A stretch of DNA of 64,000 bases from Thermoanaerobaculia bacterium. GTDB taxonomy: Bacteria > Acidobacteriota > Thermoanaerobaculia > Multivoradales > Multivoraceae. Positions 18,332 to 26,857 of this stretch are shown here, piece after piece. The stretch spans positions 1 through 64,000 of the forward strand of contig JAJDUI010000010.1 of the NCBI GenBank assembly GCA_022826745.1, in the 5' to 3' direction. The notes under the pieces were generated by a model. It was not told the origin of the DNA. It searched no databases and saw only the letters and a program-made list of their open reading frames with translations. Each line of letters starts with the position of its first letter. Positions within the stretch are counted from its first letter, which is position 1. Position numbers and translations under genes: made by a program.

Positions 18332-20506
18332 TCAGGTCGCCTCCGGACCGTACTGTTCGAAGATGCGCTCGATCAGGAGCTGGAGCGGGAACCGGTTCAG
18401 CCTGCCGGTCCCGGCGGCGCGTTCGCCGTAGCTGGTCACGTCGTCCGGCGTGATTCCGTCGCCCCAGATCAGCACCGGCACCGGATCGGCGCCGTGCGCG
18501 CCCAGTTCGGACAGAGTGGCGTGATCGGCCGTCACCGCGACCCGGACGGGTTGCTTCAGGCGGTCGAGCAGGGTCGCGAGCTCACGGTCGAGGCGTTCCA
18601 GGAAGGCGACCTTCAGATCGGGGCGGCGATCGTGGGCGGCGATATCGGCGCCCTTGACGTGGACCATCACCAGGTCATGCTCCTCGAGTGCCTCCACGGC
18701 GCAGTCGAACTTCAGCGAAAGGTCCGTGTCCACGTTCGCGGTCATGCCGCGGCGGCGGATCACCGAAGCGCCGAGCGCCGAGGCGATGCCCATCACGGTC
18801 CGGTCGCCGCCGATGCAGGCGGCGCTGAGCGGAACGCCGCCCGGCTCGAGCGGCAGCAACCGGTGCACCCGGCCGACTCCCCGGGTCAGGACGGCGTTCG
18901 CCGGGAGGTCGCCGCCTTGCCGCCGCTCCTCGTTCACCGGGTGCCGCTCCAGCACGCGCCGCGCTTCCTGCTCGAACAGGGCCAGGACGCGGGCCGTGTG
19001 CTCGGCGCTGTCGTCGTTCGGATCGAGCGGCCTCGGGACCAGCGGACGTCCCGACGGCGCGCCGTCGCCGGGGTCGGACCCCTCGATGGCCGACGTCAGC
19101 CCCTCTCCGCGCAGGGTGATCGCGAGTCGATGCTCGGTCGTCGCCCGTACGCGGACCTTGACCCGTTCCGAGGCGGGCAGATCCAGGCGGTCGATCGCCT
19201 TGGCCAGTTTCTTGGCGCCCTCGCGGATGCGGCCGGCGCGGCGGTCGACGACGAAGCCGCGCTCGTCCAGGGTGGCGAAGTTGCCGCGGACGGCGATCGT
19301 CCCCGTCTTCAGCTTGAGGCCGGCGCCGAGCGCCTCGATCGGCCCCCGCGTCATCACCCGCGGGGATTGCGCGAAGAGGGCGAGGTTCCCCGACGCGGTA
19401 TCCGGAACCACGTCGGGCGCGATCGGGTCGGCCAGACCGCAGGCCCCTTCCCGGGCCAGCCGGTCGAGCGTGGGCGTCCGCGCGGCTTCGAGCGGAGTCC
19501 GGGCGCCGAGCGAGCGCAGGGGCCGGTCGGGGAGCCCGTCGATCACCAGCAGGAGAGCCGGGGTTCGTCTCTCGCTGAGAGACTCCGCCGATGCCTGGGT
19601 GAGCCACGGCAGGCGCTGGGACAGGCTCTGGCCGAGCAGGGCGATGGCGGTTGGAAGCAGCTCCTCGCGATCCGTCGTGTCGAGGACGGGAACGCCTGCG
19701 TCCTTCGCCAGGCGCAGCAGGTGTCGCTGCTGTCCGCGGATGACCCGGAAGTGGTCGAGCTGGCGGTTCGGCCGCCTGCCGGCGAAGGACTCGCGCGCCA
19801 GGAAGTGGCCGCGGTGGATCTCCTCGTCCGGCGTCGAGAGCACCGTGAAGAACTGGTAGGCCTCCCCTTCGAGGTCGCTGAAGGGCACCATGCCCGGCAG
19901 CAGGTGGACGCCCTCGACGACCAGGCTCAGGTTCTCGGCGATCGCCCGTTCGACCACGGCCCGAACCCCGACGCATACCCTGGCGGCCTGTTCTCCCAGG
20001 GTCGCTACCTGGGGGTTGGCGGCGCCCGGCCCGTACTCGCCCGATGGGTCCGGCGGCGTTTCGTAGCTCGATACGTGGAGCGCCGGCAGGATCGCCGGCG
20101 CGAACACCATCCGCATCACCTGACGGACCGTGTCGGTGGCGTTGATCCGGTAGATGCGGAGCTGCGGCGCCAGGTCGAGCGCCAGCGTCGACTTGCCGGT
20201 GCCCCCGGCACCGCCGATGTAGAGGATCAGCGGCTTCGGGAGCCTCCGCAGCCGCCGGATCAGCCGGTAGCGGCCGGCGGTATCGGCGCCCTCTTCCGAC
20301 TCGAGGAGCTCGGCGATCCGCCGGGCGAGACGACGCTTCTCGAGGCTGGTCGTGCCCTCGTGCTGCAACTCCCGCTGCAATTGCTCCACCCGACGGTAGG
20401 CCCGGTCGAAGTCGAGCCCGGCCGCGTACAGGCTGCGGGCGAGCAGCCCGCGGGAGAACGGCTGCGATTCGCCGTGGTGGGTGATCTGGATCGGGCGCTC
20501 GGCCAC
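18332..20506 (-). CDS. Fusion: 2-phosphoglycerate kinase-like domain + archaeal-type phosphoglycerate mutase (ApgM)
   Basis: A 724-residue two-enzyme fusion. Residues 1-90 resemble an ATP-cone (FSRGLLARSLYAAGL). Residues 92-300 form a P-loop kinase with GGAGGTGKST (98-107), like the 2-phosphoglycerate kinases that make 2,3-bisphosphoglycerate in archaea. Residues 315-724 match cofactor-independent phosphoglycerate mutase of the archaeal ApgM class in the alkaline phosphatase superfamily: Asp323 (VIDG), TRGPIEALGAGLKL (386-399), Asp621/His625 (ADIAAHD), Asp661-His662 (TADHAT) and His671 (GAHGADPVP). The nucleophile region, usually GSDTxH, here reads VPDTASGN (367-374), so the nucleophile is Thr370 or Ser372. 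GTG start, 14 bp after nqrM. Both activities are inferred. Confidence 0.8.
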   Translation of the reverse strand: MAERPIQITHHGESQPFSRGLLARSLYAAGLDFDRAYRRVEQLQRELQHEGTTSLEKRRLARRIAELLESEEGADTAGRYRLIRRLRRLPKPLILYIGGAGGTGKSTLALDLAPQLRIYRINATDTVRQVMRMVFAPAILPALHVSSYETPPDPSGEYGPGAANPQVATLGEQAARVCVGVRAVVERAIAENLSLVVEGVHLLPGMVPFSDLEGEAYQFFTVLSTPDEEIHRGHFLARESFAGRRPNRQLDHFRVIRGQQRHLLRLAKDAGVPVLDTTDREELLPTAIALLGQSLSQRLPWLTQASAESLSERRTPALLLVIDGLPDRPLRSLGARTPLEAARTPTLDRLAREGACGLADPIAPDVVPDTASGNLALFAQSPRVMTRGPIEALGAGLKLKTGTIAVRGNFATLDERGFVVDRRAGRIREGAKKLAKAIDRLDLPASERVKVRVRATTEHRLAITLRGEGLTSAIEGSDPGDGAPSGRPLVPRPLDPNDDSAEHTARVLALFEQEARRVLERHPVNEERRQGGDLPANAVLTRGVGRVHRLLPLEPGGVPLSAACIGGDRTVMGIASALGASVIRRRGMTANVDTDLSLKFDCAVEALEEHDLVMVHVKGADIAAHDRRPDLKVAFLERLDRELATLLDRLKQPVRVAVTADHATLSELGAHGADPVPVLIWGDGITPDDVTSYGERAAGTGRLNRFPLQLLIERIFEQYGPEAT

Positions 20507-20520
20507 GCCCTCGGTGACGA

Positions 20521-20703
20521 TCAGGTTTCCTCCCGCGCACGGCGCAGCGGGCAGTTGGAGCAGTTGAGAGGCTCACCGTCCGGGCCGAGCACGTCAGGAC
20601 CGCCGCAGGAGCCACGCAGGCAGCGGCCGCTGAGGAGAACCCCGACGGACATGAGGATCACCGAAACGGCGATGACGGTGATTGTGAGAAACAGGATCGC
20701 CAT
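20521..20703 (-). CDS. nqrM: Na+-NQR maturation protein NqrM
   Basis: A 60-residue protein with one N-terminal membrane helix (about 3-25) and four cysteines arranged as GRCLRGSCGG then NCSNC. This fits the small NqrM family (formerly DUF539), which is needed to deliver or assemble the iron centre of the NqrD/NqrE site. It follows apbE in the order nqrABCDEF-apbE-nqrM, as in Vibrio. ATG at 20703. A palindromic repeat separates it from apbE, and a GGTAGACT -10-like element 12 nt upstream may give it its own promoter. Confidence 0.88.
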   Translation of the reverse strand: MAILFLTITVIAVSVILMSVGVLLSGRCLRGSCGGPDVLGPDGEPLNCSNCPLRRAREET

Positions 20704-20715
20704 GGCTCGCTGGCG

Positions 20716-20721
20716 AGTCTA
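20716..20721 (-). promoter_or_regulatory. -10-like element before nqrM (GGTAGACT)
   Basis: TAGACT on the minus strand ends 12 nt before the nqrM ATG. It is one of the GNTA[CG]NCT set and would allow nqrM transcription independent of the nqr operon. Confidence 0.35.
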
Positions 20722-20750
20722 CCGGCGCGGGGCTGCTGGGCTAGCACCCG

Positions 20751-20924
20751 CCGGTCCGGGGCTCCGTGGGGAGGGTCCCAGCGGCCGTGCGCGCTCTCGG
20801 AGAGGATGGGAGGTCTGCGCGCACTCCACTACGCTCGCTCCGGTTCGTCGTCGGTAGAGGTGTGGGCGCCGGGCGTCGCTCGCTTCGAGTCCGCTGGGAT
20901 CCTCCCCACGGAGCCCCGGACCGG
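20751..20924. repeat. Palindrome-ended interspersed repeat, copy 1 (downstream of apbE)
   Basis: A 174-bp unit ending in inverted arms of 34 nt: 20751-20784 and 20891-20924 match in 33 of 34 positions. The 106-nt core aligns along its length with the reverse complement of copy 2 (for example CGTCGTCGGTAG here and CGTTGTCGGTAG there). It lies between the apbE stop (20947) and nqrM. It carries no transposase and no convincing gene. The structure resembles a MITE or REP-like non-autonomous element. Confidence 0.85.
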
Positions 20925-20946
20925 CTGGACGGCGTCGGGCTGCCCG

Positions 20947-22293
20947 CTACTCGGCGGGTCCGAACCGGTCGCGGAAAGCCCGGCTCGGAAGTTCCTCGAG
21001 AGAGTCCCCGCGGTAGATCAGGAGCAGGGCCGCAATGTCGTTCTCGTCGGCCCACTCCAGGCCGTCCTTGGGGCCCAGGACCATCAGCGCAGTGGCATAG
21101 GCGTCGGCGAGGGCGCAGCTCGTATGGAACACGCTGGCCGAAGCGAGGGCGTGTTCGACAGGTCGGCCGGTGCGGGGATCGATCGTGTGGGAGTAGCGCA
21201 CGCCGTCGCGTTCCCAGTAGTTCCGATAGTCGCCGGAAGTTGCCAGGGCGCCGTCGTTGATCGGTAGAACCCGGTGTAGCGCGGGTGGTGCGCCGGTGCC
21301 TGGCGCATCGCCGAGTGGGCCCGGGTCCGAATCGGCCGGTCTGGGCGGCGGTTGCTCGATCGCGATTCGCCACGGATCGCCCGTGGGGCTGCGGCCGCTG
21401 GTCCTGATCTCGCCGCCGACCTCCACGAGGTGATTCGTGTAGCTCGCCTCGGCGAAGGCCTCGGAGACACGATCGATGGCCCAACCCTTGGCGATTGCCG
21501 ACAGGTCGAGGGCTGCTCCGTTCTCGACCTTGAGCACTCTCCGGTGCTCAGATGCCAGTCCGACCGCGCCGACCGCCCGGCGGAGCTCTGCCAGGCGACT
21601 GTCGAGTGGAGCAGTCGGCTCCGTACTGCGGCCAGGCGCGCCGAAGCCCCAGGCGTCGACGAGTGGCCCAACGGTCGGATCGAACGCACCACCGCTGTCC
21701 TCCCGCACCTGCCAGGCGAGTTCCAGAACCGCCCACGTCTCCTCCGAGAACACCAGGGACTCGCCGGCCGCAAGCCGGTTGAAACGAGAGATCTCCGAGT
21801 CCTGTCGATAGGTCGACATCGCCCGGTCCACCGCATCCAGCCGTTCCTCGACAAGACCCCGGATCGCCTCCCGATCGCCAGCCTCCGCCACAACGCGAAC
21901 CCCGTAGTAGGTCCCCATAGTGGGTCCCTGGAGCACCACTTCTTCGGATGCCTGCCCGCAACCGATGGTGAGGCCGGCGAGGACTGCGAGCAGCAGCCAG
22001 CTTCGTTGCCGTCCCCGCTTCGACTGGGACGACTCTCGGGGAGGCGGTACGACTCGGCGACGAGATGTCGTCCAGCCAGGTGCGGGTCCGGGGAAAGGGG
22101 TCCCAGGTGGCTCGGAGCGAGCGACTTCCCATGTCCCTACAGCTACCGACAACGTACCGAAGCGAGCGGAGTGCAGCGAGCGCACCCCCTTCCATCTTCC
22201 GACCAAGCGGGAGCGGCACCTGGGACCCCTTTCCCCGGACCCGTGCCTGGCGGGTGCCACCGCCGCCGACGCCCTCTGCCCGGCCGCGCGCAC
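20947..22293 (-). CDS. apbE: FAD:protein FMN transferase (ApbE), lipoprotein; start unresolved
   Basis: Transfers FMN from FAD to threonines of NqrB and NqrC. The mature part is complete: MGTYYGVRV, DLSAIAKGWAIDRV, VEVGGEIRTSG, TSGDYRNYW, SHTIDPRTGRPV and the Mg2+-binding ALADAYATALMVLG near the C-terminus. A signal segment WLLLAVLAGLTIGC (about 99-112 of the open frame) ends in a lipobox-like Cys, so the protein is probably a periplasmic lipoprotein. Coordinates give the whole open frame. Between repeat copy 2 and the signal segment there is no ATG, GTG or TTG in frame, so translation must begin inside the repeat (GTG 22260, TTG 22206, GTG 22185 or TTG 22152) or at ATG 22293. Confidence 0.88.
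   Translation of the reverse strand: MRAAGQRASAAVAPARHGSGERGPRCRSRLVGRWKGVRSLHSARFGTLSVAVGTWEVARSEPPGTPFPGPAPGWTTSRRRVVPPPRESSQSKRGRQRSWLLLAVLAGLTIGCGQASEEVVLQGPTMGTYYGVRVVAEAGDREAIRGLVEERLDAVDRAMSTYRQDSEISRFNRLAAGESLVFSEETWAVLELAWQVREDSGGAFDPTVGPLVDAWGFGAPGRSTEPTAPLDSRLAELRRAVGAVGLASEHRRVLKVENGAALDLSAIAKGWAIDRVSEAFAEASYTNHLVEVGGEIRTSGRSPTGDPWRIAIEQPPPRPADSDPGPLGDAPGTGAPPALHRVLPINDGALATSGDYRNYWERDGVRYSHTIDPRTGRPVEHALASASVFHTSCALADAYATALMVLGPKDGLEWADENDIAALLLIYRGDSLEELPSRAFRDRFGPAE
22076..22250. repeat. Palindrome-ended interspersed repeat, copy 2 (upstream of apbE)
   Basis: A 175-bp unit with inverted 34-nt arms (22076-22109 and 22217-22250; 32 of 34 matching). Its core, read on the minus strand, aligns with that of copy 1 on the plus strand, so the two copies flank apbE in opposite orientation. 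It lies 26 bp before the nqrF stop and overlaps the 5' part of the apbE open frame. Confidence 0.85.
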
Positions 22294-22303
22294 TTGCGCG
22301 TTC

Positions 22304-23521
22304 CTAGCCGAAGTCGTCGAAGGCGATGTTCTCAGGCTCGACTCCCAGGTCGTCGAGCATCTTCATGCAGGCCTGGAGCATCAGGGGCGGGCCGCAGAGG
22401 TAGTACTCGCAGTCCTCCGGGGCGGGGTGGTCCTTCAGGTAGTTGTCGTAGAGGACCTGGTGGATGAAGCCGGTGTAGCCGTCCCAGTTGTCCTCCTCGA
22501 GCGGGTCGGAGAGGGCGAGGTGCCAGGTGAAGTTCGGGTTCTCTTCCGCGATCCGGTCGAAGTGGTCGGTGTAGAAGGCCTCGCGGTAGGAGCGGGCGCC
22601 GTACCAGAAGGACACCTTGCGGTCCGTGTGGATGCGGCGGAACTGGTCGAAGATGTGGGAGCGCATCGGCGCCATCCCGGCGCCGCCACCGACGAAGACC
22701 ATCTCGGCGTCCGTGTCCTTGGCGAAGAACTCGCCGAAGGGGCCGGCGATCGTCACGTCGTCGCCGGGCTTCAGGTTGAAGATGTAGGAGGACATCTGGC
22801 CCGGCGGCAGGTCCATCTCGCGGGGCGGCGGCGTCGCCACGCGGACGTTCAGCATGATGACGCCCTTCTCCTCCGGGTAGTTCGCCATCGAGTAGGCGCG
22901 GATCACCGTCTCGTCGACCTTGGACACCAGGTTCCAGAGCTTGAAGCGGTCCCAGTCCTCGTGGTACTCGTCCTCCACCGTGAAGTCGCTGTAGTTCACG
23001 ACGTGCGGCGGGCACTCGATCTGGATGTAGCCGCCGGCGCGGAAGGGCACCTCCTCGCCTTCGGGAAGCTCCAGCACGAGCTCCTTGATGAAGGTGGCGA
23101 CGTTCTCGTTCGAGCGGACCTTGCACTGCCACTTCTTGACCCCGAAGACCTCGGCCGGGATGCCGATCTTCATGTCCTCCTTGATCTTGACCTGGCAGCT
23201 CAGCCGGCAGCCGTCGCGGGCCTCGCGGCGGCTGATGTGGGTCTTCTCGGTCGGCAGCATTGCGCCGCCGCCCTCGAAGACGTCGACGGTGCAGACGCCG
23301 CACGTGCCCTGGCCGCCGCACGCCGAGGGAATGAAGATCTGGTGCTCGGCCAGGGTGCCGAGCAGGGTGCCGCCGGTGGACGCCGCGAGGGTCTTCTCGT
23401 CGTTGATCAGGATCGACACTTCGCCGCCGGCGACGAGGCGGGCCTTCGCCTGCATCAGGATCGTGACCAGGGCGAGGATGACGACGGTGAACATCGTCAC
23501 CCCGAGGACGACGGTGATCAC
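22304..23521 (-). CDS. nqrF: Na+-NQR subunit F (NADH dehydrogenase, FAD and [2Fe-2S])
   Basis: Electron entry subunit of the sodium pump: takes electrons from NADH to FAD, then to a [2Fe-2S] cluster. The 405 residues start with a single membrane helix (about 3-24), then a ferredoxin domain with Cys68, Cys74, Cys77 and Cys109 ([12 protein letters not shown] ... LSC), an FAD domain with RAYSMANYP and an NADH domain with [14 protein letters not shown] and CGPPLM. Cysteine spacing equals that of Vibrio NqrF. The GTG start overlaps the nqrE stop by four bases. Confidence 0.97.
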   Translation of the reverse strand: MITVVLGVTMFTVVILALVTILMQAKARLVAGGEVSILINDEKTLAASTGGTLLGTLAEHQIFIPSACGGQGTCGVCTVDVFEGGGAMLPTEKTHISRREARDGCRLSCQVKIKEDMKIGIPAEVFGVKKWQCKVRSNENVATFIKELVLELPEGEEVPFRAGGYIQIECPPHVVNYSDFTVEDEYHEDWDRFKLWNLVSKVDETVIRAYSMANYPEEKGVIMLNVRVATPPPREMDLPPGQMSSYIFNLKPGDDVTIAGPFGEFFAKDTDAEMVFVGGGAGMAPMRSHIFDQFRRIHTDRKVSFWYGARSYREAFYTDHFDRIAEENPNFTWHLALSDPLEEDNWDGYTGFIHQVLYDNYLKDHPAPEDCEYYLCGPPLMLQACMKMLDDLGVEPENIAFDDFG

Positions 23522-24135
23522 AGCTGGATGCCCCCGAAGGCCATGAAGCCGAAGGCCATCAGTCCGGTGATGACGAAGGTCATCCCCAGGCCGCGCAGAC
23601 CGTGGGGCACGTTGCTGTAGCGCAGGCGCTCACGGATCGAGGCCAGCGAGACGATCGCCAGGAACCAGCCGATGCCGGAACCGAGGCCGAAGACGACGCT
23701 TTCGCCGAAGTCGTAGTCCCGCTCGACCATGAACAGGGAACCGCCCAGGATGGCGCAGTTCACCGCGATCAGGGGCAGGAAGATGCCCAGCGTGGCGTGG
23801 AGTGCCGGGAAGAAACGGTCGGTCGTCATCTCGACGAGCTGGACCATCGCGGCGATCGTGCCGATGAAGCAGAGCAGGTTCAGGAAGGTCAGGTCGACTC
23901 CGGCGAACTCCGGGCTGATCCAGGTGAGCGCCCCTTCGTTCAGGAGGTGGGTCTGGATCAGGTTGTTGGCCGGCACGGTGACGGTCAGCACGAAGATCAC
24001 CGCGAAGCCCAGGCCAACGGCTGTCTCCACCTTCTTCGACACCGCCAGGAAGGAGCACATGCCCAGGAAGAAGGTCAGGGCCATGTTCTCGACGAAGATG
24101 GCCTTCACGGCCAGGTTCAGGTATTCCTCGAACAT
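23518..24135 (-). CDS. nqrE: Na+-NQR subunit E
   Basis: Integral membrane subunit (205 residues, about six helices) that with NqrD holds an intramembrane iron centre between paired cysteines. [26 protein letters not shown] and the half-repeat with [10 protein letters not shown] are diagnostic for the NqrE/RnfA family. ATG at 24135, 13 bp after nqrD. Overlaps nqrF by four bases. Confidence 0.96.
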   Translation of the reverse strand: MFEEYLNLAVKAIFVENMALTFFLGMCSFLAVSKKVETAVGLGFAVIFVLTVTVPANNLIQTHLLNEGALTWISPEFAGVDLTFLNLLCFIGTIAAMVQLVEMTTDRFFPALHATLGIFLPLIAVNCAILGGSLFMVERDYDFGESVVFGLGSGIGWFLAIVSLASIRERLRYSNVPHGLRGLGMTFVITGLMAFGFMAFGGIQL

Positions 24136-24148
24136 CGTCCCGGACCCC

Positions 24149-24775
24149 CTATCCGTCCATCTCGACCTGGGCGGGCTTGTACACGCGTAGCGCCCAGATC
24201 AATCCGCCGATAATGAAGAAGGCGGCCGGCGACAGCAGCATCAGGCCGTTCGGCAAGTACCAGCCGCCTTCCGAGACCGTGGGCAGAATGCTGTAGCCGT
24301 AGAGCTTCCCGGAACCGAAGAGCTCGCGCAGGACCGCCGTGACCATCAGGATCGCGCTGTAGCCGATGCCGTTGCCGATGCCGTCGAGGATGGCCAGGGA
24401 CGGCGGGTTCTGCATCGCGAACGCCTCTGCCCGGCCCATGATGATGCAGTTCGTGATGATCAGCCCGACGAACACGGATAGCTGCTTGCTGATCTCGAAC
24501 ACGTAGGCCTTGAGAATCTGGTCGGTGACGATGACCAGCGACGCGATGACCGTCAACTGGACGATGATCCGGATGCTGTTCGGGATCTGGTGCCGGAGAA
24601 TGCTGATCGTCAGATTGGAGACGGTCAGCACGCCGATGACGGCCGCGCACATGACGACCGATGTCTCCATCTTCGTGGTCACCGCCAGAGCCGAGCAGAT
24701 GCCGAGCACCTGGAGCGCGATCGGGTTGTTGTTGAAGAGGGGATCGAGCGCCGCTTCGCTCTTCTTGACTGCCAT
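24149..24775 (-). CDS. nqrD: Na+-NQR subunit D
   Basis: Membrane subunit of 208 residues, the partner of NqrE, with the matching inverted-topology cysteine motifs [16 protein letters not shown] and [15 protein letters not shown]. The ATG at 24775 shares its A with the stop of nqrC (TGATG). Six predicted membrane helices. The family (NqrD/RnfE) is unmistakable. The upstream open frame in this register is only a shadow of nqrC. Confidence 0.96.
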   Translation of the reverse strand: MAVKKSEAALDPLFNNNPIALQVLGICSALAVTTKMETSVVMCAAVIGVLTVSNLTISILRHQIPNSIRIIVQLTVIASLVIVTDQILKAYVFEISKQLSVFVGLIITNCIIMGRAEAFAMQNPPSLAILDGIGNGIGYSAILMVTAVLRELFGSGKLYGYSILPTVSEGGWYLPNGLMLLSPAAFFIIGGLIWALRVYKPAQVEMDG

Positions 24776-25554
24776 CAGTTGGCCTCCCCGCGGATCCGGT
24801 TGAGGTAGGGCTCGAAGCCGTTCTCGCCGAGCCAGAAATCGAGCATGTTCGTTACCCCGTTGCTGGTGATCGTCGCACCGGCGAGACCGTCCACGCGGTG
24901 CGGATCCTCCGCGACGCTCCTGGCCTGTCCCTTCATCACCGCCAGACGGACCTCGCCTTCGTCGTCGAAGGCCTTGCGTCCGGGCCACTTGTCCTTCCAG
25001 GTCGGATTGTCGACCTCGCCGCCGAGGCCCGGCGTCTCCTTGTGCTGGTAGTAGGTGATGCCGCGCACTGTCGTCGTGTCCGCGTCGAGCGCCAGGAAGC
25101 CGTACAGGGTTCCCCAGAGTCCGAGGCCCTCGATCGGCAGCACGACCATCTCGAGCTCGCCGGCGTTGCCGCGCACCTCGTAGAGCAGCGCCCGATCGGG
25201 AATGCGCTTGACCTTTGCCAGGTTGTCGGGCGCTTCCGTGCTGGTCGCGGGATCCCGGGCGCGGCGCTGCTGGTCGAAGGTCGCCGTGTCGCCGTCCACC
25301 GCCTCGCCCGAGGCGAGCTCGATCAGCACCGGTTCGATCGGCTCGAAGCGCTCGGCGACCTGCGCCTCGTCGATCGGCTCGCCGGGCTGGAGCAGGCCGA
25401 CGGCCTCGAGCACGCGCTTCTGCTTGTCGAGCGCGATGTTCTCGTCCTGGAGCTCCTCCAGGCTGACCGCGAAGGAGGACACGAGAATCCCGCACACGAT
25501 GCAGATCGCGGTCGCGAACAGGAGGGTGTAGCCGGTGGCCTGTCGGTCTGCCAT
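24775..25554 (-). CDS. nqrC: Na+-NQR subunit C (covalent FMN)
   Basis: Periplasmic FMN subunit of 259 residues anchored by one N-terminal helix ([20 protein letters not shown]). The FMN-acceptor Thr228 is in [13 protein letters not shown], the ApbE target motif, close to Thr225 in Vibrio cholerae. The middle shows the FMN-binding domain ([27 protein letters not shown] split around TPGLG). ATG at 25554; 34 bp after nqrB. Confidence 0.96.
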   Translation of the reverse strand: MADRQATGYTLLFATAICIVCGILVSSFAVSLEELQDENIALDKQKRVLEAVGLLQPGEPIDEAQVAERFEPIEPVLIELASGEAVDGDTATFDQQRRARDPATSTEAPDNLAKVKRIPDRALLYEVRGNAGELEMVVLPIEGLGLWGTLYGFLALDADTTTVRGITYYQHKETPGLGGEVDNPTWKDKWPGRKAFDDEGEVRLAVMKGQARSVAEDPHRVDGLAGATITSNGVTNMLDFWLGENGFEPYLNRIRGEAN

Positions 25555-25588
25555 GGGAGATTCTCCGGTCGGGGGAGAGTCTATTGCG

Positions 25589-26848
25589 CTATTGCGCGTA
25601 ACGCGCCTGGCGGCGCTTGATGTTCGCCTTCAGCACGTAGTGGTCGATCAGGGGGGCGAACAGGTTCATGAACAGGATGCCGAGCATCACGCCTTCCGGG
25701 AAGGCGGGGTTCACGGTGCGGATCAGGATCGCCAGGACGCCGACGAGAAAACCGTAGATGTAGCGTCCCCGGTTCGTCTGCGCGGCGCTCACCGGATCGG
25801 TGGCCATGAAGACGATGCCGAACGCCCATCCGCCGAGCACGACGTGCCAGTGGAAGGGGACCGAGAGCATCGCGTTGGTCGGCGACGCGATGAGGTTGAG
25901 CAGTACGGAGATCGCCGCCGTCCCGGCCGTCGCCGCGACCATGATCCGCCAGGAGCCGATGCCGGTGGCGATCAGGATGGCGGCGCCGATCAGGCAGGCC
26001 AGCGCGGAAGTTTCGCCCATCGACCCCGGGATGTCGCCGAGGAAGGCCTGCATCCAGGAGACCTTGCCCTCGATGGCGGACAGCCCGTCCAGCGGGGCGC
26101 TGGAACCCTCGACGGCCTCGAGCACCGCGATCTCGCCGAGCGCGGTGGCGCCGCTGTAGCCGTCGGGCGGGGCCGAGGTGCCGGCCGCGATCCACACGGC
26201 GTCGCCGGAGATCTGGGCCGGATAGGCAAAGAACAGGAAGACCCGCGCCGTGAGCGCCGGGTTCAGGACGTTGTAGCCCGTGCCGCCGAAGATCTCCTTG
26301 CCGACGACGACGCCGAAGGTGATGCCGATCGCGACCTGCCAGAGCGGAATCGTCGGCGGCAGCACGAGCGGGAAGAGCATCCCGGTGACCAGGAAGCCCT
26401 CGTTCACGTCGTGCCGCCGGACGACCGCGAACAAGCCCTCCCAGAGGCCGCCGACGGCAAAGGTCACGACCAGGACGGGCAGGTAGTAGAGGGCGCCGTG
26501 GGCCGTGTTCGCGAGCAGGCTGGCAGCGTCGAACGGCAGGCCGAGCATCTCCATCGCGTCGGTCCGCCAGTTCGGCAGGGCGGTGGCGCCGCCGGCGATC
26601 GCTATGTGAATCTGCCGGCCGGTGTTCCACATCGCCATCAGGACGCAGGGCACGAGCGCCACGACGACCGTCATCATCAGGCGCTTGAGGTCGAGCGCGT
26701 CGCGCACGTGCGCGGCGCCGGCCGTCGTCTTGCCCGGGGTGTACAGGAACGTGTCGGGCGCCTCGTACAAGGGGTAGAAGCGCTCGAACCGGCCCCCGGG
26801 CTCGAAGTGGCGGGCCTGCCTGTCGAGAATGCGGCGCAGGAGTTTCAT
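25589..26848 (-). CDS. nqrB: Na+-NQR subunit B (FMN, sodium channel)
   Basis: Main membrane subunit (419 residues, about ten helices) forming the sodium path and binding riboflavin plus a covalent FMN. The acceptor Thr235 lies in [11 protein letters not shown], the ApbE target site (Thr236 in V. cholerae). NIGRQI-like NTGRQIHIA (about 75-83), the [15 protein letters not shown] loop and the final helices match the family. ATG at 26848, nine bp after nqrA. Confidence 0.97.
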   Translation of the reverse strand: MKLLRRILDRQARHFEPGGRFERFYPLYEAPDTFLYTPGKTTAGAAHVRDALDLKRLMMTVVVALVPCVLMAMWNTGRQIHIAIAGGATALPNWRTDAMEMLGLPFDAASLLANTAHGALYYLPVLVVTFAVGGLWEGLFAVVRRHDVNEGFLVTGMLFPLVLPPTIPLWQVAIGITFGVVVGKEIFGGTGYNVLNPALTARVFLFFAYPAQISGDAVWIAAGTSAPPDGYSGATALGEIAVLEAVEGSSAPLDGLSAIEGKVSWMQAFLGDIPGSMGETSALACLIGAAILIATGIGSWRIMVAATAGTAAISVLLNLIASPTNAMLSVPFHWHVVLGGWAFGIVFMATDPVSAAQTNRGRYIYGFLVGVLAILIRTVNPAFPEGVMLGILFMNLFAPLIDHYVLKANIKRRQARYAQ

Positions 26849-26857
26849 CCGGCGGCG

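Noticed and set aside
17777..20857. A 1,026-codon open frame on the plus strand
   Set aside because: It is antisense to the kinase-mutase fusion and nqrM, is Arg/Gly/Asp-rich without domains, and reflects the third-position GC bias of this genome.
20751..22250. CRISPR array or integron-like attC pair
   Set aside because: Only two units, 1.15 kb apart and in opposite orientation, with no cas genes, integrase or short regular spacers.
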